Assembly: GCA_039583875.1 (NCBI GenBank)
Contig: CM077147.1
Location: 161,943,866-162,007,865, forward strand
Length of the DNA: 64,000 nt
Direction of reading: 5' to 3'
Origin: Platanthera guangdongensis
Taxonomy: Eukaryota; Streptophyta; Magnoliopsida; Asparagales; Orchidaceae
In this document: positions 42,949-54,019 of the stretch, piece by piece
Layout of the letters: the number at the start of each line of letters is the position of its first letter
Numbering within the stretch: position 1 is the first letter of the stretch
The notes under the pieces: model-generated
What the model saw: only the letters and a program-made list of their open reading frames with translations
Told to the model about the DNA's origin: nothing
Databases searched by the model: none
Made by a program: the position numbers and the translations under genes

Positions 42949-44938
42949 TGTAACGCCCCGAAAGTTGTATTTGAGTTGGTTGCGTAAAAAGGGATTTTTG
43001 GTGCCAGTTTAGGGGTACACGGCCTGAGACACGGGCGTGTCCAAGGCCGTGTCTGGCTGGTGATTTTTTTGGCCGTTTTCATCCCAAGAAGGACACGGCC
43101 AGGAACATGGCTAAATGACATGGGCGTGTGCCTACCCGTGTCAGTACCCGTGTTCAGTTGGGTCATGTCTGTTGGCATGGCGGTTATGGGTAACATGCCC
43201 CAGGACACGGGCGTGTCGAGAGACCCGACACGGGCGTGTCAGGTGAGACACGGGCGTGTCTTTTCCCGTGTGGTTTTTCTGAGTTCGACGATCGTGCCTG
43301 GATCGAGGCATACGGCCTGGGACACGACCGTATGCCAAGCCGTGTTCGGCCCAGGTTTGGGGATTTTTGAGCGGATCTGAGTCGTTCGTTTTCTTTAAAT
43401 AAGATCCAATGGCCCAGATGGTTTCCTGCTCTGTTAAGGCTGGGAATAGGGGAGTTAATCCTTCATTTCTCTCCAACTATTCTCTCTCTCAAGGAGTTGG
43501 AAAGAGGAGGAAGAAGGAAGTGTTTTCCGGCCGCCAGCGGAGCATCGGAGCACCGTTTTGAGATCTGAGAGCGGATCCGTGGAGGAAAGTTCGTTACGAA
43601 GAGTTCTGTCTGTGTAGTTTTTCCATGGCGCCAAAGCGGACTATAAGGGTAACGATTCGCTACTTGAGCATGTGAAGCTCTTTCTTTCTGCATAGGGAAT
43701 CCCGCTCCCGCGAGTGTGCGGTGAGTGCGTGGTGTTCCTTGGGGTTGATGTGAATAGTCCCCCTTGTGTTGCATATAGAGTCCGGAATCGAAGTACGGGC
43801 ATAAGCATTATGTGTGAAGCCTACTCGGACGTGTATTTTCTGGATCGGTGATGTTGCATTTGATATGTTTTGCCGGAGAAGACTCCGTGCTTTGGGTTTT
43901 TGGGTTTCTATGCGGTAGATTGCAGCAGGGATCCTTGGAGGTTAGCTCCAAGGCGCACCCGGAAATCTGAGCGGAATCGTTGTTCTGCTAACTTGGCGCT
44001 CTGGGAACCGGCCTTGAACATAACTGGGTTATGTGATTGTTTGGAAATTTTGGGATCCGAGAGATGCTTGGCCCGCGCATAGTACTTAAATTGTCTAGGC
44101 GGCGTGAGAAACGGGCAAGTGGAATTGGACCTAGGCTATGTGGTTCGGTGCGAGAGACCCGAAAAGGGGACTATCCGTTGGCATAGTTGGGAGCCTTAGA
44201 CGGTGGTCAGAAAGGCTAAATGCTCACATGGTTGCCATTGTTGGGATGGTGGTGAAGACGCTGAAATGTCAGGATTCACCGCTAATGTGCCTGAGTGCAC
44301 GGGGTGTTTGGCCGTGCAAGCCTACACCTGTGGCGAAATATATAGTTGCACTTTATTGTTTAGCTGGGCTAATGAAATGCAGGGAAGGAGCACCGCCTTC
44401 CCGACCTAGGGGCGGGGTCGTTATAATTTTGACGACTTTTGGCTGACCGTTGCTTTGCTTGCCATAGTGCGGTGGAATTGTACCAAATAGCGGGCTGAAG
44501 CCCATGTTGCTGTGCTGGCCGGTGCTGCGGAGCCGAGTACCAAATAGTGGGCTGGAGCCCATGTTGCTGTGCTGGCCCTAGAAGGCCGTATAGATTAGTT
44601 GTACTTTACTTTTGTCATGTGTGGCCGACCTGCGAGCCAATGTATGGAAAACACTATTTATTAAATGAAATATTGTAAGGCCATAAGGCCATGTACCTTT
44701 CAGTGTATTTTGGGTTTCTTTCAAGTAGTGTGGTTGTGGACATTCATGTTTATTGGATTTAAGTTTTGGGTTCTTTCAACTTTAAAAGACTTCCGCTAGA
44801 ATGCTCTGTGTAGGATGAGTAGTCTTAATTAGATGATTTGAATATTCTTATGTAACCCTTCTGACTGTCTATGATATATGGCGTCGGGTTCCAGCTGGAC
44901 CTTCTGTTATATGCCATGCGACGGATGGGGGTGTTACA
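42949..44938 (+). repeat. 5' LTR of gypsy element D
   Basis: The LTR is 1990 bp. Its two ends are inverted copies (TGTAAC-GCCCC and GGGG-GTGTTACA). A palindrome cluster occupies 43010-43340 in U3. 44480-44580 has a tandem duplication of about 58 bp containing GGGCTGAAGCCCATGTTGCT. Much of 43640-44690 is homologous to part of the LTR of element E. Small frames here are not genes. Confidence 0.85.
43010..43340. repeat. GACACGGGCGTGTC palindrome cluster (LTR of D)
   Basis: At least eight copies of ACACGGGCGTGT or its half-sites in 330 bp, three of them in direct succession at 43203-43262. Same U3 position as the palindrome clusters of elements A and B. Confidence 0.85.
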
Positions 44939-44940
44939 AT

Positions 44941-44951
44941 TTGGTATCAGA
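44941..44951 (+). promoter_or_regulatory. Primer binding site of element D
   Basis: TTGGTATCAGA two bases after the LTR end; initiator-Met tRNA type. Confidence 0.75.
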
Positions 44952-45204
44952 CTTCTGGTTACGGTCAGGCTTAAATGAATTCGTGGGCGAATTCTTTTAA
45001 GGGGTGGTGAGCACATGTGTGCGTCATCGTTATAACATCAAAAAGAACCCATGAATGTCCACTTAGGAATGAAAAATACACTTGTTTTGTGGAATCTGAG
45101 TATTCCAATGATTGCTTTTAGCAATTTGTTTGTCGTCTAATCGTGTGTCTTTGCTACTATAGGCAGCTAGGAGTGGTGCTGGTCGGTCAGAGCGTCCGCA
45201 ATCA

Positions 45205-46057
45205 GTGGAAAGTAGTGCACCAAGGTACGTGCCTACAACACCTCCTTCAGCGGAAACCATCAGGATGGTGGCTGAAGCCGTATTTGCAATGATAAATGCC
45301 CAACCTGCAGGGCAAATGCATCGCGCACCTCCTGCGAATGAACAAGAACCGGTTAGGGCAGCAGAGCCAAGAGTGGTGGAGCGCATAGCAGTTGATCTGG
45401 TAGAGCCGAGGAGAGCTACGGAGAAGCAGCTTAAGCATGTAATGAGCTTTAATCCTCCGAGGTTTGATGGGGTTGGAACGCCAGCTCAAGCTGAGGACTG
45501 GCTCTCTTCGATAAAGAGGGTCTTGATAGCCACGTTAACTGAGGAGTGGCAGAAGACCACCATAGAGACTTTTCTTTTGCTGGGTGAAGCGAGGCTATGG
45601 TGGGATGAGTTGGAGTTTCATCTCTTAGTGGGAAGGCAACTTGCTGATGTGCCTATGGAGGAATTTTCAATATTATTCCTAGCTAGATTTGTACCCTCTA
45701 CTCAGAAGCTTGAAATGGAGAACCAATTTCTTGGGTTGACTCAGGGAACCAGAAGCGTGGACGAGTATCTGCATGAGTTCACATGGTTGGGTCGTTATGC
45801 TGGTGCTACGTTTATGGAAGAAGATCGGAAGACCAACCGGTTTTATGAGGGTCTACGCAACGACCTACATCTACTACTTGCTGGGCCTAAGGCGCAAGAC
45901 TTCCTATCCTTGGTCAATTCGGCCCGATCGTTGGAGAAGGTCGTTAAGAAAGTTTAAGAGAAGAAGGACCCTGGAGAAAAGAAGTCTGAGTTCAAGGTGC
46001 CAAATAACAAGTCAGGATTCTGCAGATGGAACAAGAAGCAGAAGACTTCGAACTTAG
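45205..46057 (+). pseudogene. Gag of gypsy element D, N-terminal part
   Basis: Frame from 45205 with the retrotransposon gag domain: FNPPRFDGVGTPAQAEDWL, EARLWWDELEFHL, FLARFVPSTQKLEMENQFLG, RSVDEYLHEFTWLGRYA and RFYEGLRNDLHLLL. A TAA stands at 45955-45957, after which the same frame continues with EKKDPGEKKSEFK up to the target site of element F. The remaining gag codons, with the zinc knuckle, are at 63360. Upstream the first Met could also lie in the 44939-45204 leader, which shows no other start. The single stop and the insertion disable the gene. Confidence 0.85.
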
Positions 46058-49000
46058 TGTAAGACCCTCCTTTTTTTTTCTTTTTCGACACCGTGGTCTT
46101 AGGCCCAGAACCGCCGTTTTGCGGTGACTCCTTCACGCCCTAAAGGGTCATCACCACAAAGCGCCGATTCTGCTGGCCAATTCGATCCTCCGACCTGTGG
46201 GTTATGGGCCCAGGTTAGAACATGAAGTACCATTTTCAGACAAGATAATAATCCACTAAATTTATGATAATTACAAAATGCCTAATCAACTCTAAATCCT
46301 AAGTCTTCCAATTTTTCAGCAGGGTTTAGGCCTTTAAATTTAATTTCAAAAATGCCCCATAAAAAGTCATTTTAAAAGATTCTATAGTACTAACACCTCC
46401 AAAAATTCAGAGAAAATTCAGGGATGACTGTGATGGCCTATAAGTACCCTAGAAAAAGTTTCATAATTTATCATTTGGAAATAAGGCTATATTTGATTTT
46501 CTTATGAACTCTCTAATTTAAGGGTTAATGAGCAAAGTATGCTAATCAGTCATCAAATATTTCCACAAAACTTTCCATATGATAACATTGAGCTAAAAAC
46601 ACTATGCAGGAAGTTTCATGATTTTTCAGTAAGTAATGACCTCTGACAAGAATTATTAATATGTAATCAAAATAAAGCACTTGTGAAGTAGATGCCCTAA
46701 ATAGATATCCAAAAATTCTAACAAAATTCATACAAGATTATTATAGCCTAAAACTGACTCTGCCCATGTTTCATACCCTCTCTATGGGCAGTGAGACCAC
46801 AATAGCCAAAATATTAATTAGGGCATTACTATTGATTACAAATGAAGTGCTATAAATATTGTCCAAAATTCCTCAAGTAAATTATCAGAGGCTCAAAATA
46901 CCCTAATCCCCTCACTACCCAAATTTGGTTAAGTTTCAAGATGTTTAGCTAACCTAAACCTACACTACAAGTTTTAGGACCTAAGCTAGGGTTAGGGTTT
47001 TGGGGCCCCTATCCTTTTCAAAATTAGCTAATATTTTTAACAGAGGGTTCTATATATCCTAGGAACCTCCTTGCAAAATTTGGTGTTCATCCAAGGTGTT
47101 TAGGACTCATGCCCTTCACAAGGCCAAAGGGTCCCTCCTTATGGTTTGACCTAGGAACTTAGGGCAAATCTATTCATCTCTATCCCATATTCCATGGGGA
47201 GGTGATAAGTGCCATAGCAAGTCAGTGACCCAAATTTCAGCCTCTGTTGAGGTGATTTGGTCACTCAAAATCAAAAGTGCACCTTTTGACCAAAATGCCC
47301 TTTTTAAGGTATAGTTAGGGTTGAGTCAAAACCTATTCAAAACACATCCAAATAAAATGAAATTTTATACAGATACCTAAATTGAACTCAGGGACCAGTC
47401 ACCAAAATTTGGGAGGGTTTGGAGATGTTTAGGACACCTATGTAATTTATTTATGGATTATTAAATTTTTATAAAAACTATAGAAATAGTTTTTCCAAAA
47501 ATTCCCATTTTTTGGAAAGGCCCTAGGTATAGATAAGAATGATCCTCTGTACAAATTTCAGCCAATTTGGACAAGGGATGAAGGGTGGGCATCCATTTGA
47601 ATCTCAGGTCAGCCCTAGGTACAGGTCCCACCAAAATGGGTTCCCTAGTCCAACCACAGGGCCAAATTGGTCCAAATCAATTTTGTATTACAGTAGACTC
47701 ATAGGGCTACAACTTTCATATTGAACGTTGTCCCACCAGGTGGGGCTAAGTAATTTTAATAATTAATGCAAAACAGCCCAGAAAACAGGACAGAAAATTC
47801 AGAAATCAAAATTAAATAAAAGAAATGATGATGCACGAATCTTAAAGCAAATCGTGGGGCTCCTGGTCATCTTCTTCCTCCAGCCAAGGGCCATGATTGG
47901 CCGAACCTGGAGCTTATTCCAAGTGCATTTCCCGGCCACACGGCCACCTCCTTGGCCGGCCACCACCGCCACCACCTTCATTGAGGTGGGGGCTATCGCC
48001 GGGCGGCGGCACGGCCGCCGGAGGGGTGGTTTCCGGCGAACCCGACCACCATTTTTTTTTTGGAAAAACCATGAAAATGAAAACTTGGATCGGCTCAATT
48101 GAGTCCGATTCTTGTCCTAAACGATTCCTAAGATCTACCCACGGAAGAAGGAGTAGAGGAGGACCTTTAACCGAGCTTGTCGTCGAGTGTGGTGGCGGTG
48201 CGCCATGGCCGGTGGTGGAGCTTTCCGAAGCTTGCAACTTCACTACCAAACCGCCCGGTTTCTTTAGGTGAAGGGTGGAAACGATACCTCTTGGCCCAGG
48301 GAAGCTTTTAAAAGCATCAAATGGGTTGGAGGAGAGGGAGGGTCATGGCTTCAAATCCATTAATGGTCATGAATTGGAATTTCGGTTTTGGAGAAAACTC
48401 ATGGAAATTCACCTCCCCTTTGTCCCAATTCATTTGAAACTCCTCAAAACTGATAGGGGAGATGAATACTAATTAATTGGTGAAGAATGGAGGGGTGATT
48501 CACCTTCCCCACCATGAATGGCCTTCTCTTTCTTCTTTCTCTCTCTTCCCTATTGGAGGAATTGATTTCAGCCACCTTGAATGGCTGGCCATGGCTATTA
48601 AACTCCTTAAAACTGATGAGGGGGAATGTATTCAGCCTTTGGAATCAATTGGAGAGGCCCTTGATCTCCCTTGGCCATGAATGGCCTCTTTTCTCACTTT
48701 CTCTCTCCTCCATTAAAGAGAAAAATGGAGCTTTCTCTCTCCTACTCACCATGGCCGAATTTTAATCTCTCCTCCAGCCTATTGGCAGCCCACTAACTCA
48801 TATTAATAATAAAATGAGGTTAGCCCAAGTGGGGGAAATGGGTTTGAGCTTGGGTTAGCCCATTTAGGCTAATTTGACCTAACACTAGAATAGAGTTGAC
48901 CTTGGTCAACATGATCATTTGAGTTAACCCAAATGGGTCCTTGGTGTCCCATTGGACTCCCTTGAGGTCTAGGAAGACTTGCGTAGGGTTGGTTGGGCAT

Positions 49001-49649
49001 CTTGGGGGTCACATGTCCCTTGGTAAGGGCACTTTGACCATTTTAGGGCTAGAGTTGACTTGGGTCAACATGACCAATTGAGTTGACCACTATGGGTCCT
49101 GGGTGACCCATTGACTTCCCTTAGGGTCCAGGTAGGGTTATGTAGGGTTACCCTGTACTTTGGAGGTCACATACCCTTAGTAAGGGTACTTTGACCAGGT
49201 TAGGGCTTGAGTTGACTTGGGTCAACCTGGCCTCTGGGGCTGACCCCAATGTGTCCTTAGTGACCATTAGATCTCACTTTAGGGTTAGGAGGGCATAGGA
49301 GGGGTCCTTTAGGTTAGGAGTAGGTCAGTTGGCCCTAAGTAGGCTAGTTTGACCCCTTTTAGGGCTAGTGTTGACCTTGGTCAACTGGGCCTCTTGGGTT
49401 GACCCTAATGGGTCCTTTTGGCTCTAATGGGTCTCCCAGGTATTAGGGGTGTTGTGGTAGGGTCTTGGGGTTAAGGTGAAGCCCCATTGTCATTCTAAAC
49501 CATTGTTCAAAATTCTACTATTTGCAGACCATGGTGATCCTCACCTTGGCCTCCTATCTCTTGGCCCATTTATGGCTTCCTAGGGTTTGTCATGACCTAG
49601 TCATGGCCAAAACCACTCTTAGGGGTCTAGTTGGAAATGAGATGTTACA
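46058..49649 (-). repeat. 3' LTR of element F
   Basis: Very long LTR, TG...CA, ending GATGTTACA. On the element strand U3 begins at 49649, and the 160-bp repeat array at 48880-49440 lies within it. The 46060-47850 half is AT-rich; 47850-48280 is GC-rich with GGCCGGCCACC motifs. Open frames in it (for example 47897-48271) recur in the other LTR with altered length and show no known domain. A telomere-like CTAGGGTTAGGGTTTTGG at 46985 is a single chance phrase. Confidence 0.93.
48880..49440. repeat. About 160-bp tandem repeat with GTTGACC..GGTCAAC palindromes (LTR of F)
   Basis: Four degenerate units start with GTTGACCTTGGTCAAC or GTTGACTTGGGTCAAC near 48895, 49051, 49211 and 49372, each followed by a TGACCCATTGACTCCC-like stretch and an AGGGTTA-rich stretch. 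The same array is at 62600-63150 in the other LTR. Confidence 0.85.
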
Positions 49650-49929
49650 AATCCTAATAAACAAAACAAAGATTTCGTCCCCGAAATCAAGGTTGGGCCT
49701 ACGACCTTACTACCGAAGGAAAGAGTCTTATAACATCCCATTATGACGCCTTGTTTGTTAAATTAGATTTTACGGGAAAACTTAGATCCAAGACCCTTTC
49801 GCCCAATCGGCAACCCAAAATCCCAATAAACAAGGATAAGCCCCCAATAAACAAAAGATAAGCCTCTATCTGCCTAGAGCAGCCCTTAGTATACTTAAAG
49901 CAGGAAAAATAAATTAACATCTTGAGGGG

Positions 49930-50520
49930 TCTGAGAGGTATACCTGACTGAATAGCTCGGGGTATCTTTGTCGCATCAGGTCCTGTGGCTCCCAGGTATG
50001 CTCCTCCTGGCCGTGGTTCCTCTACAGGACCTTGACTAGTGGGACCTTCTTGCGACGCAGGACTCGTACTCCTCGGTCGTTGATCCTAACCGGCTCCAAA
50101 CGAACTGACCGGTGTGAATCTACCGGCCCTTCGGTGGTCAAAATCTGCTGCTCCGGGCGTAGCAGAGCCCTCCTCAGCGAAGAAATATGGAAGACGTCGT
50201 GCAGCGCTTCCAGCTCTGGTGGTAACTCCAGCCGGTAGGCTAGGGGTCCGATCCGCTCCAGGATCCTATAAGGGCTCATGTACCTAGAGCTGAGCTTCTT
50301 CCTCCGACCACGCACCCGCGAGACTCCGTGCATGGGCCGGATCTTCAGAAACACCCGGTCCCCCACCTGGAACTCCACCTGCCGATGCCGGGCGTCATAG
50401 TACTTAGCCTGTCTGCTCTGCGCCTCTAGCATCCTGTCTCTGATCAGCCTCACCTGTGCCTCGGTGTCTTCAACAAACTCTGATCCCAACACCTTCGGAT
50501 CTTCGTCCTAAATCGATGAA
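49930..50520 (-). pseudogene. Integrase C-terminus and chromodomain of element F
   Basis: The frame 50492-50022 has the gypsy integrase C-terminal region: ADRRRRELEFQVGD-like RQVEFQVGDRVFLKIRPM, KLSSRYMSPYRILERIGPLAYRL and LHDVFHISSLRR. Then ILTTEGPVDSHRSVRLEPVRI leads into the chromodomain VLRRKKVPLVKVL, where a TAG replaces the usual tryptophan before RNHGQEEHTWEPQDLM. This order is diagnostic for Tekay/Del chromoviruses. The GATTTCGGGGACGAAATC phrase at 49672-49690 between pol and the 3' LTR is also usual for that lineage. The frame is cut at about 50520. Confidence 0.87.
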
Positions 50521-50682
50521 AGCGGAGTCCTACATCTCCTTCCATACAAGGGTGGAGAGTTGTGTTGAATGTCAACCGAGAGCCCAGATAAGCCTGGACT
50601 GATCTTCTATCCTTGGACGTACACTATCTATCTTGATTCAACACGATCATCTTGAGCACACCATGATAATGATCAAATACTC

Positions 50683-52945
50683 ACAACCCCGTAGCCGGCG
50701 AGTGGGACCCTCCCCAAAAATCAGCCTAGAGGCGCGTTGTGGGCGACGAGTCGGTGCGACCCCGCGCGGGTACTCGTGCGTGCGTGCGGAGGTTCTATGC
50801 GCATGGGTTCTTAATTTATATACAATATATATATGTATATATTATATGTTATATTATAATATATATAATAATATATTATGTATATATTATAGATTTGGAT
50901 ATAAAAAAAGGAAGAAGATAAAAAAGGTGGGGGGCTCGGGGCATGGGCTGGAGCAGAAAAAAGAAAGAAAGAAGAAATAGGAGCCGGGGGGTTTAGGTTT
51001 TCAGGGAGCAGCAGCCCGACGCGGCCCGCGCTTCTCTCCCGTCGGCTTGAAGCAGGGCACAGCCGCCCCCTCCCCCTCTCTCTCTCTCTCTCTCTCTCTC
51101 GTCGGCTGGAGCGAAAGAAGATGGCCGCCCCTTTCCCCTTCTCTCCCGTCGCCGGCAAAGCGGGAGCCGCCGCCCCTTTCCCCTTCTCTCTCGTCGCCGG
51201 CAAGACAACGCCGCCGCCGCCCCCTCTATCTCTCTCCGGCCACCGCCCAAGCAAGGGCACGAATGAGGGGTTGTCTCCCCATGAGGTTCTCTCTCCTCTT
51301 TCCTATAATTTTGCAGTGGGCTTTCACTGGTTCAAACCTCGCAGTAGCTCCTGCGGCCGACTATGAGGGAGCTCGGTATGATTATTTTGCACATACTGAG
51401 TGCAAGCAGCAACCGGAGGCTCCATTATACAACGGTGGAGTTATAAAGAACGACGAACCTGGTTTTCACGAAGCTGAATCAGGGAGCTGGTCTCCGTCTT
51501 TTGTGCTGGTTAAACTCACCGCAGTGATCAGATACAGCTTCTCTTGCTGGGTGAAAATCAGAAGAGGAGCAACAGACTCTGCTCTTGTGAAGGCAAGACT
51601 AAGCACGAGTGATGGCGGTCGCCGCTCGGAGGAGGTACCCGAGCCCCGCATCCCTCTATTTTTCCCGGCCGGGAGCAGCACACCTCGACCTTCCCGAGGT
51701 GGAAACAAGCTCGGCCTGGAGCGAGGCTCGGCCTGGAGCGAGGCTCGGCCTGGAGCGAGGCTCGGCCTGGAGCGAGGCTCGGCCTGGAGCGAGGCTCGGC
51801 ATGGAGCGAGGCTCGGCCTGGAGCGAGGCTCGGCCTGGAGTGGAGATCGAACGCCGACGCGACCGCATGCAGTAGGATCGACTCGGAGCTCCTCTCCCGT
51901 CCCCGCCGCCAAACACGCGACAAGGGTAACGATGTTTCAACTTGGGCATGTGAAGCCTTCAGTTTACATATTTGCACGGAAGCCCCTCTCCACCAACGGT
52001 GGGGGAAGGGAGCTCCCCGACGGGTTGACGTGTACGTCCCCGCAGTTAATTGCATTAGTGCCTGGAAGCGTGAGTACGGGTTTAGGCATGCTGTGTGAAG
52101 CCCATCCGGATGTGTGAGCCGGATTGGTGATGTTCTGGGGTTCCCGGAGAAGACTCCGAGGAAGTTGTTTATTTAGCCGCTTGCAGGGAATGCGCGCCAC
52201 AAGCCCCAAAAAGGGGGTGTGCGCAATATGTTTGGTCCGCTTCCGTTAGCCGACCGATGACTAGTTGGCCGCCGCTCGTCGAGACGTTGGCGTACAGGTG
52301 TTGCAGTACCAGGCGGGGAGTAGCGGGCTTAAGCCCAAACTTGTGCTGGCCCTCGAAGGCCTTTTGTTTATATTTCCGGCTTGCGAGCCGAGTATGGAAT
52401 TTATATTCCTGTAATATTTTTTAATATCTGTGATGCTCTGTGGATATGCGGTTTACTCCTGTCTTGGGCGAGCGGCGTGTTCGTGAACCGCTCCGCCCAT
52501 GTGGGCCCCGGGTATAGATGCCGGGAAGCCCTGATGGCCCGTTGCCATCCTTTCAGAGTAGCGGAGTTCCGCTATTGGCGGCCCAATTGGGCTGCGTAGA
52601 GTAGGGCTGCTGGGCGGTTTGGCGCCAATAGTAAGACAGGCGGGGAGCATTTTGTATAGACCCGAGGTGGCACCTCTAGTTTGGGAGTGGATCTCGAGAT
52701 CCTCCTTGGATGTTCCGGTCGGCCAAGAGAGCCCTCCGAAGGTGCCTTAGCTCAGCCCTTGGCTGGGGAGGGGAAGAGTTAGTTAGTCTTCCGGGTATGC
52801 GGCGGGTCCTCCACGCTGAGACCTTGGGTCTGTCCCTTGTGTTCCTAGTCTTGTGCCTAGATCGTTTGCTTGAGGGTAGTAGGTGCGCGGTCACCCCTTC
52901 CCCAAGGGTCGAACTCCACGTGAGACCGATTTTTCGGTTTCAACA
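50683..52945 (+). repeat. 5' LTR of element E
   Basis: Contains an AT microsatellite (50815-50895), a CT microsatellite (51076-51100), a 17-bp tandem repeat (51712-51845), and a segment 51905-52400 homologous to the LTR of element D. The region GGTTCTTAATTTATATACAA near 50803 may hold the promoter. Large overlapping frames on both strands (for example 51047-52117) arise from low-complexity GC-rich DNA. Confidence 0.85.
51712..51845. repeat. 17-bp tandem repeat GCTCGGCCTGGAGCGAG in LTR of E
   Basis: About eight copies at an exact 17-bp step, one with GGCATGG. The matching array in the right LTR is at 57160-57295. The step gives a 17-residue peptide repeat in every frame, which should not be taken for a protein. 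Confidence 0.92.
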
Positions 52946-53397
52946 TTTTGGTGCGGTGAGCGTGGAGAGTGACCAGCACAGAAGAACTCAGGCGAACATC
53001 ATGGCTATAGAAGTGGAACCAGGTGACAACCAGGGTCATGCGTTGATGCTTTGTGCGTGAGGTCCTCGTACTCGGAGTTGTCCCCTCCCATAGCTGTTGT
53101 TTGGATCCATAGCATTTGGAGTAGGATTTGCACCTATTTGAAACGCTTCTGCCTATGAAAACCCGTGTATCCCCACTTGTTACATCAACAAGAAACCTGG
53201 AGGTTATTGTCCTCAAGATCGAGTAAGAGGGAAGCTGAGAGGTATTAGGAGCCGGGGTGACCGGAGAGGGTTCCTCCCTAGCGGTAATATGTTATCTCTT
53301 CTTATAATTCAGTAGCGGTCGGTTTTCTCTTTATTACCGATTGGCCTCGAGCTTCTGAGGGCTTCAAGGGTTAGCCTCGCGATCGACTCCGGAAGCC

Positions 53398-53990
53398 AAC
53401 GTCCAACCCGTTCCTTTTAAATAGCCTAGTTCGGACGATGGGACGGTGCCGCGGGACTTTAAGCGCTATTGTAAGACCGAGCCTCTGCACTGACGGCCGA
53501 GATCAGCTCCCCCCTTGTACTTCGGCCTATGTCCCCCCGATCGCACCTCTCCTCCGACTAGAGGAATTATCAGGAACGAGCCTAAACGCTAACCTCCCAG
53601 ATTTGATAAAGGGCCGATCTCTCCAAGCAATCACAAGTGACATGGCGGAAAGTGATCTTTGTCATTAGATCAGGATACGAAACGTCCAACCCGTTCCTTT
53701 TAAATAGCCCAGTTCGGATGATGGGACGATGCCTCGGGACTCTAAGCGCTATTGTAAGACCGAGCCTCTGCACTGACGGCCGAGATCAGCTCCCCCCTTG
53801 CACGTCGGCCTATGTCTCCCCGATAGCATATCTCGTCCGATTGGAGGAATTATTAGGACAGACTCGGACGCCAGCTTCCCGATTTGATGACCTCCAGATC
53901 ATCTCTCTTAGGAATAGAATGCGTCCTCCGTTTGTAAAAGCATCAGTGCAGTTAACTCTCCAGCACCTCTTAAGTAAATAAGATGTCTCC
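53398..53990. repeat. About 288-bp tandem duplication inside element E
   Basis: Two copies of a block beginning CGTCCAACCCGTTCCTTTTAAATAG (starts 53399 and 53688), with GTAAGACCGAGCCTCTGCAC and CCCCCTTG in each. Similarity is high over the first 180 bp. 52946-53397 ahead of it is unique and non-coding. Confidence 0.8.
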
Positions 53991-54019
53991 ATCTCGAGCA
54001 AAGTCAAGTCGAGTAGTTT

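Noticed and set aside
46985..47005. Telomere-like AGGGTTAGGGTTT phrase in LTR of F
   Set aside because: Only two units; it is copied in both LTRs as ordinary LTR sequence.
47854..48271. Proline/histidine-rich frame in the F LTR as captured host gene
   Set aside because: Composition follows GGCCGGCCACC-rich DNA, both strands are open, and indels between the LTR copies change the frame.
51047..52117. Long overlapping frames on both strands with LERGSAWSEARPGAR-type repeats
   Set aside because: They come from a 17-bp tandem repeat in GC-rich LTR DNA; both strands and several frames are open, and the frame changes length between the two LTRs.
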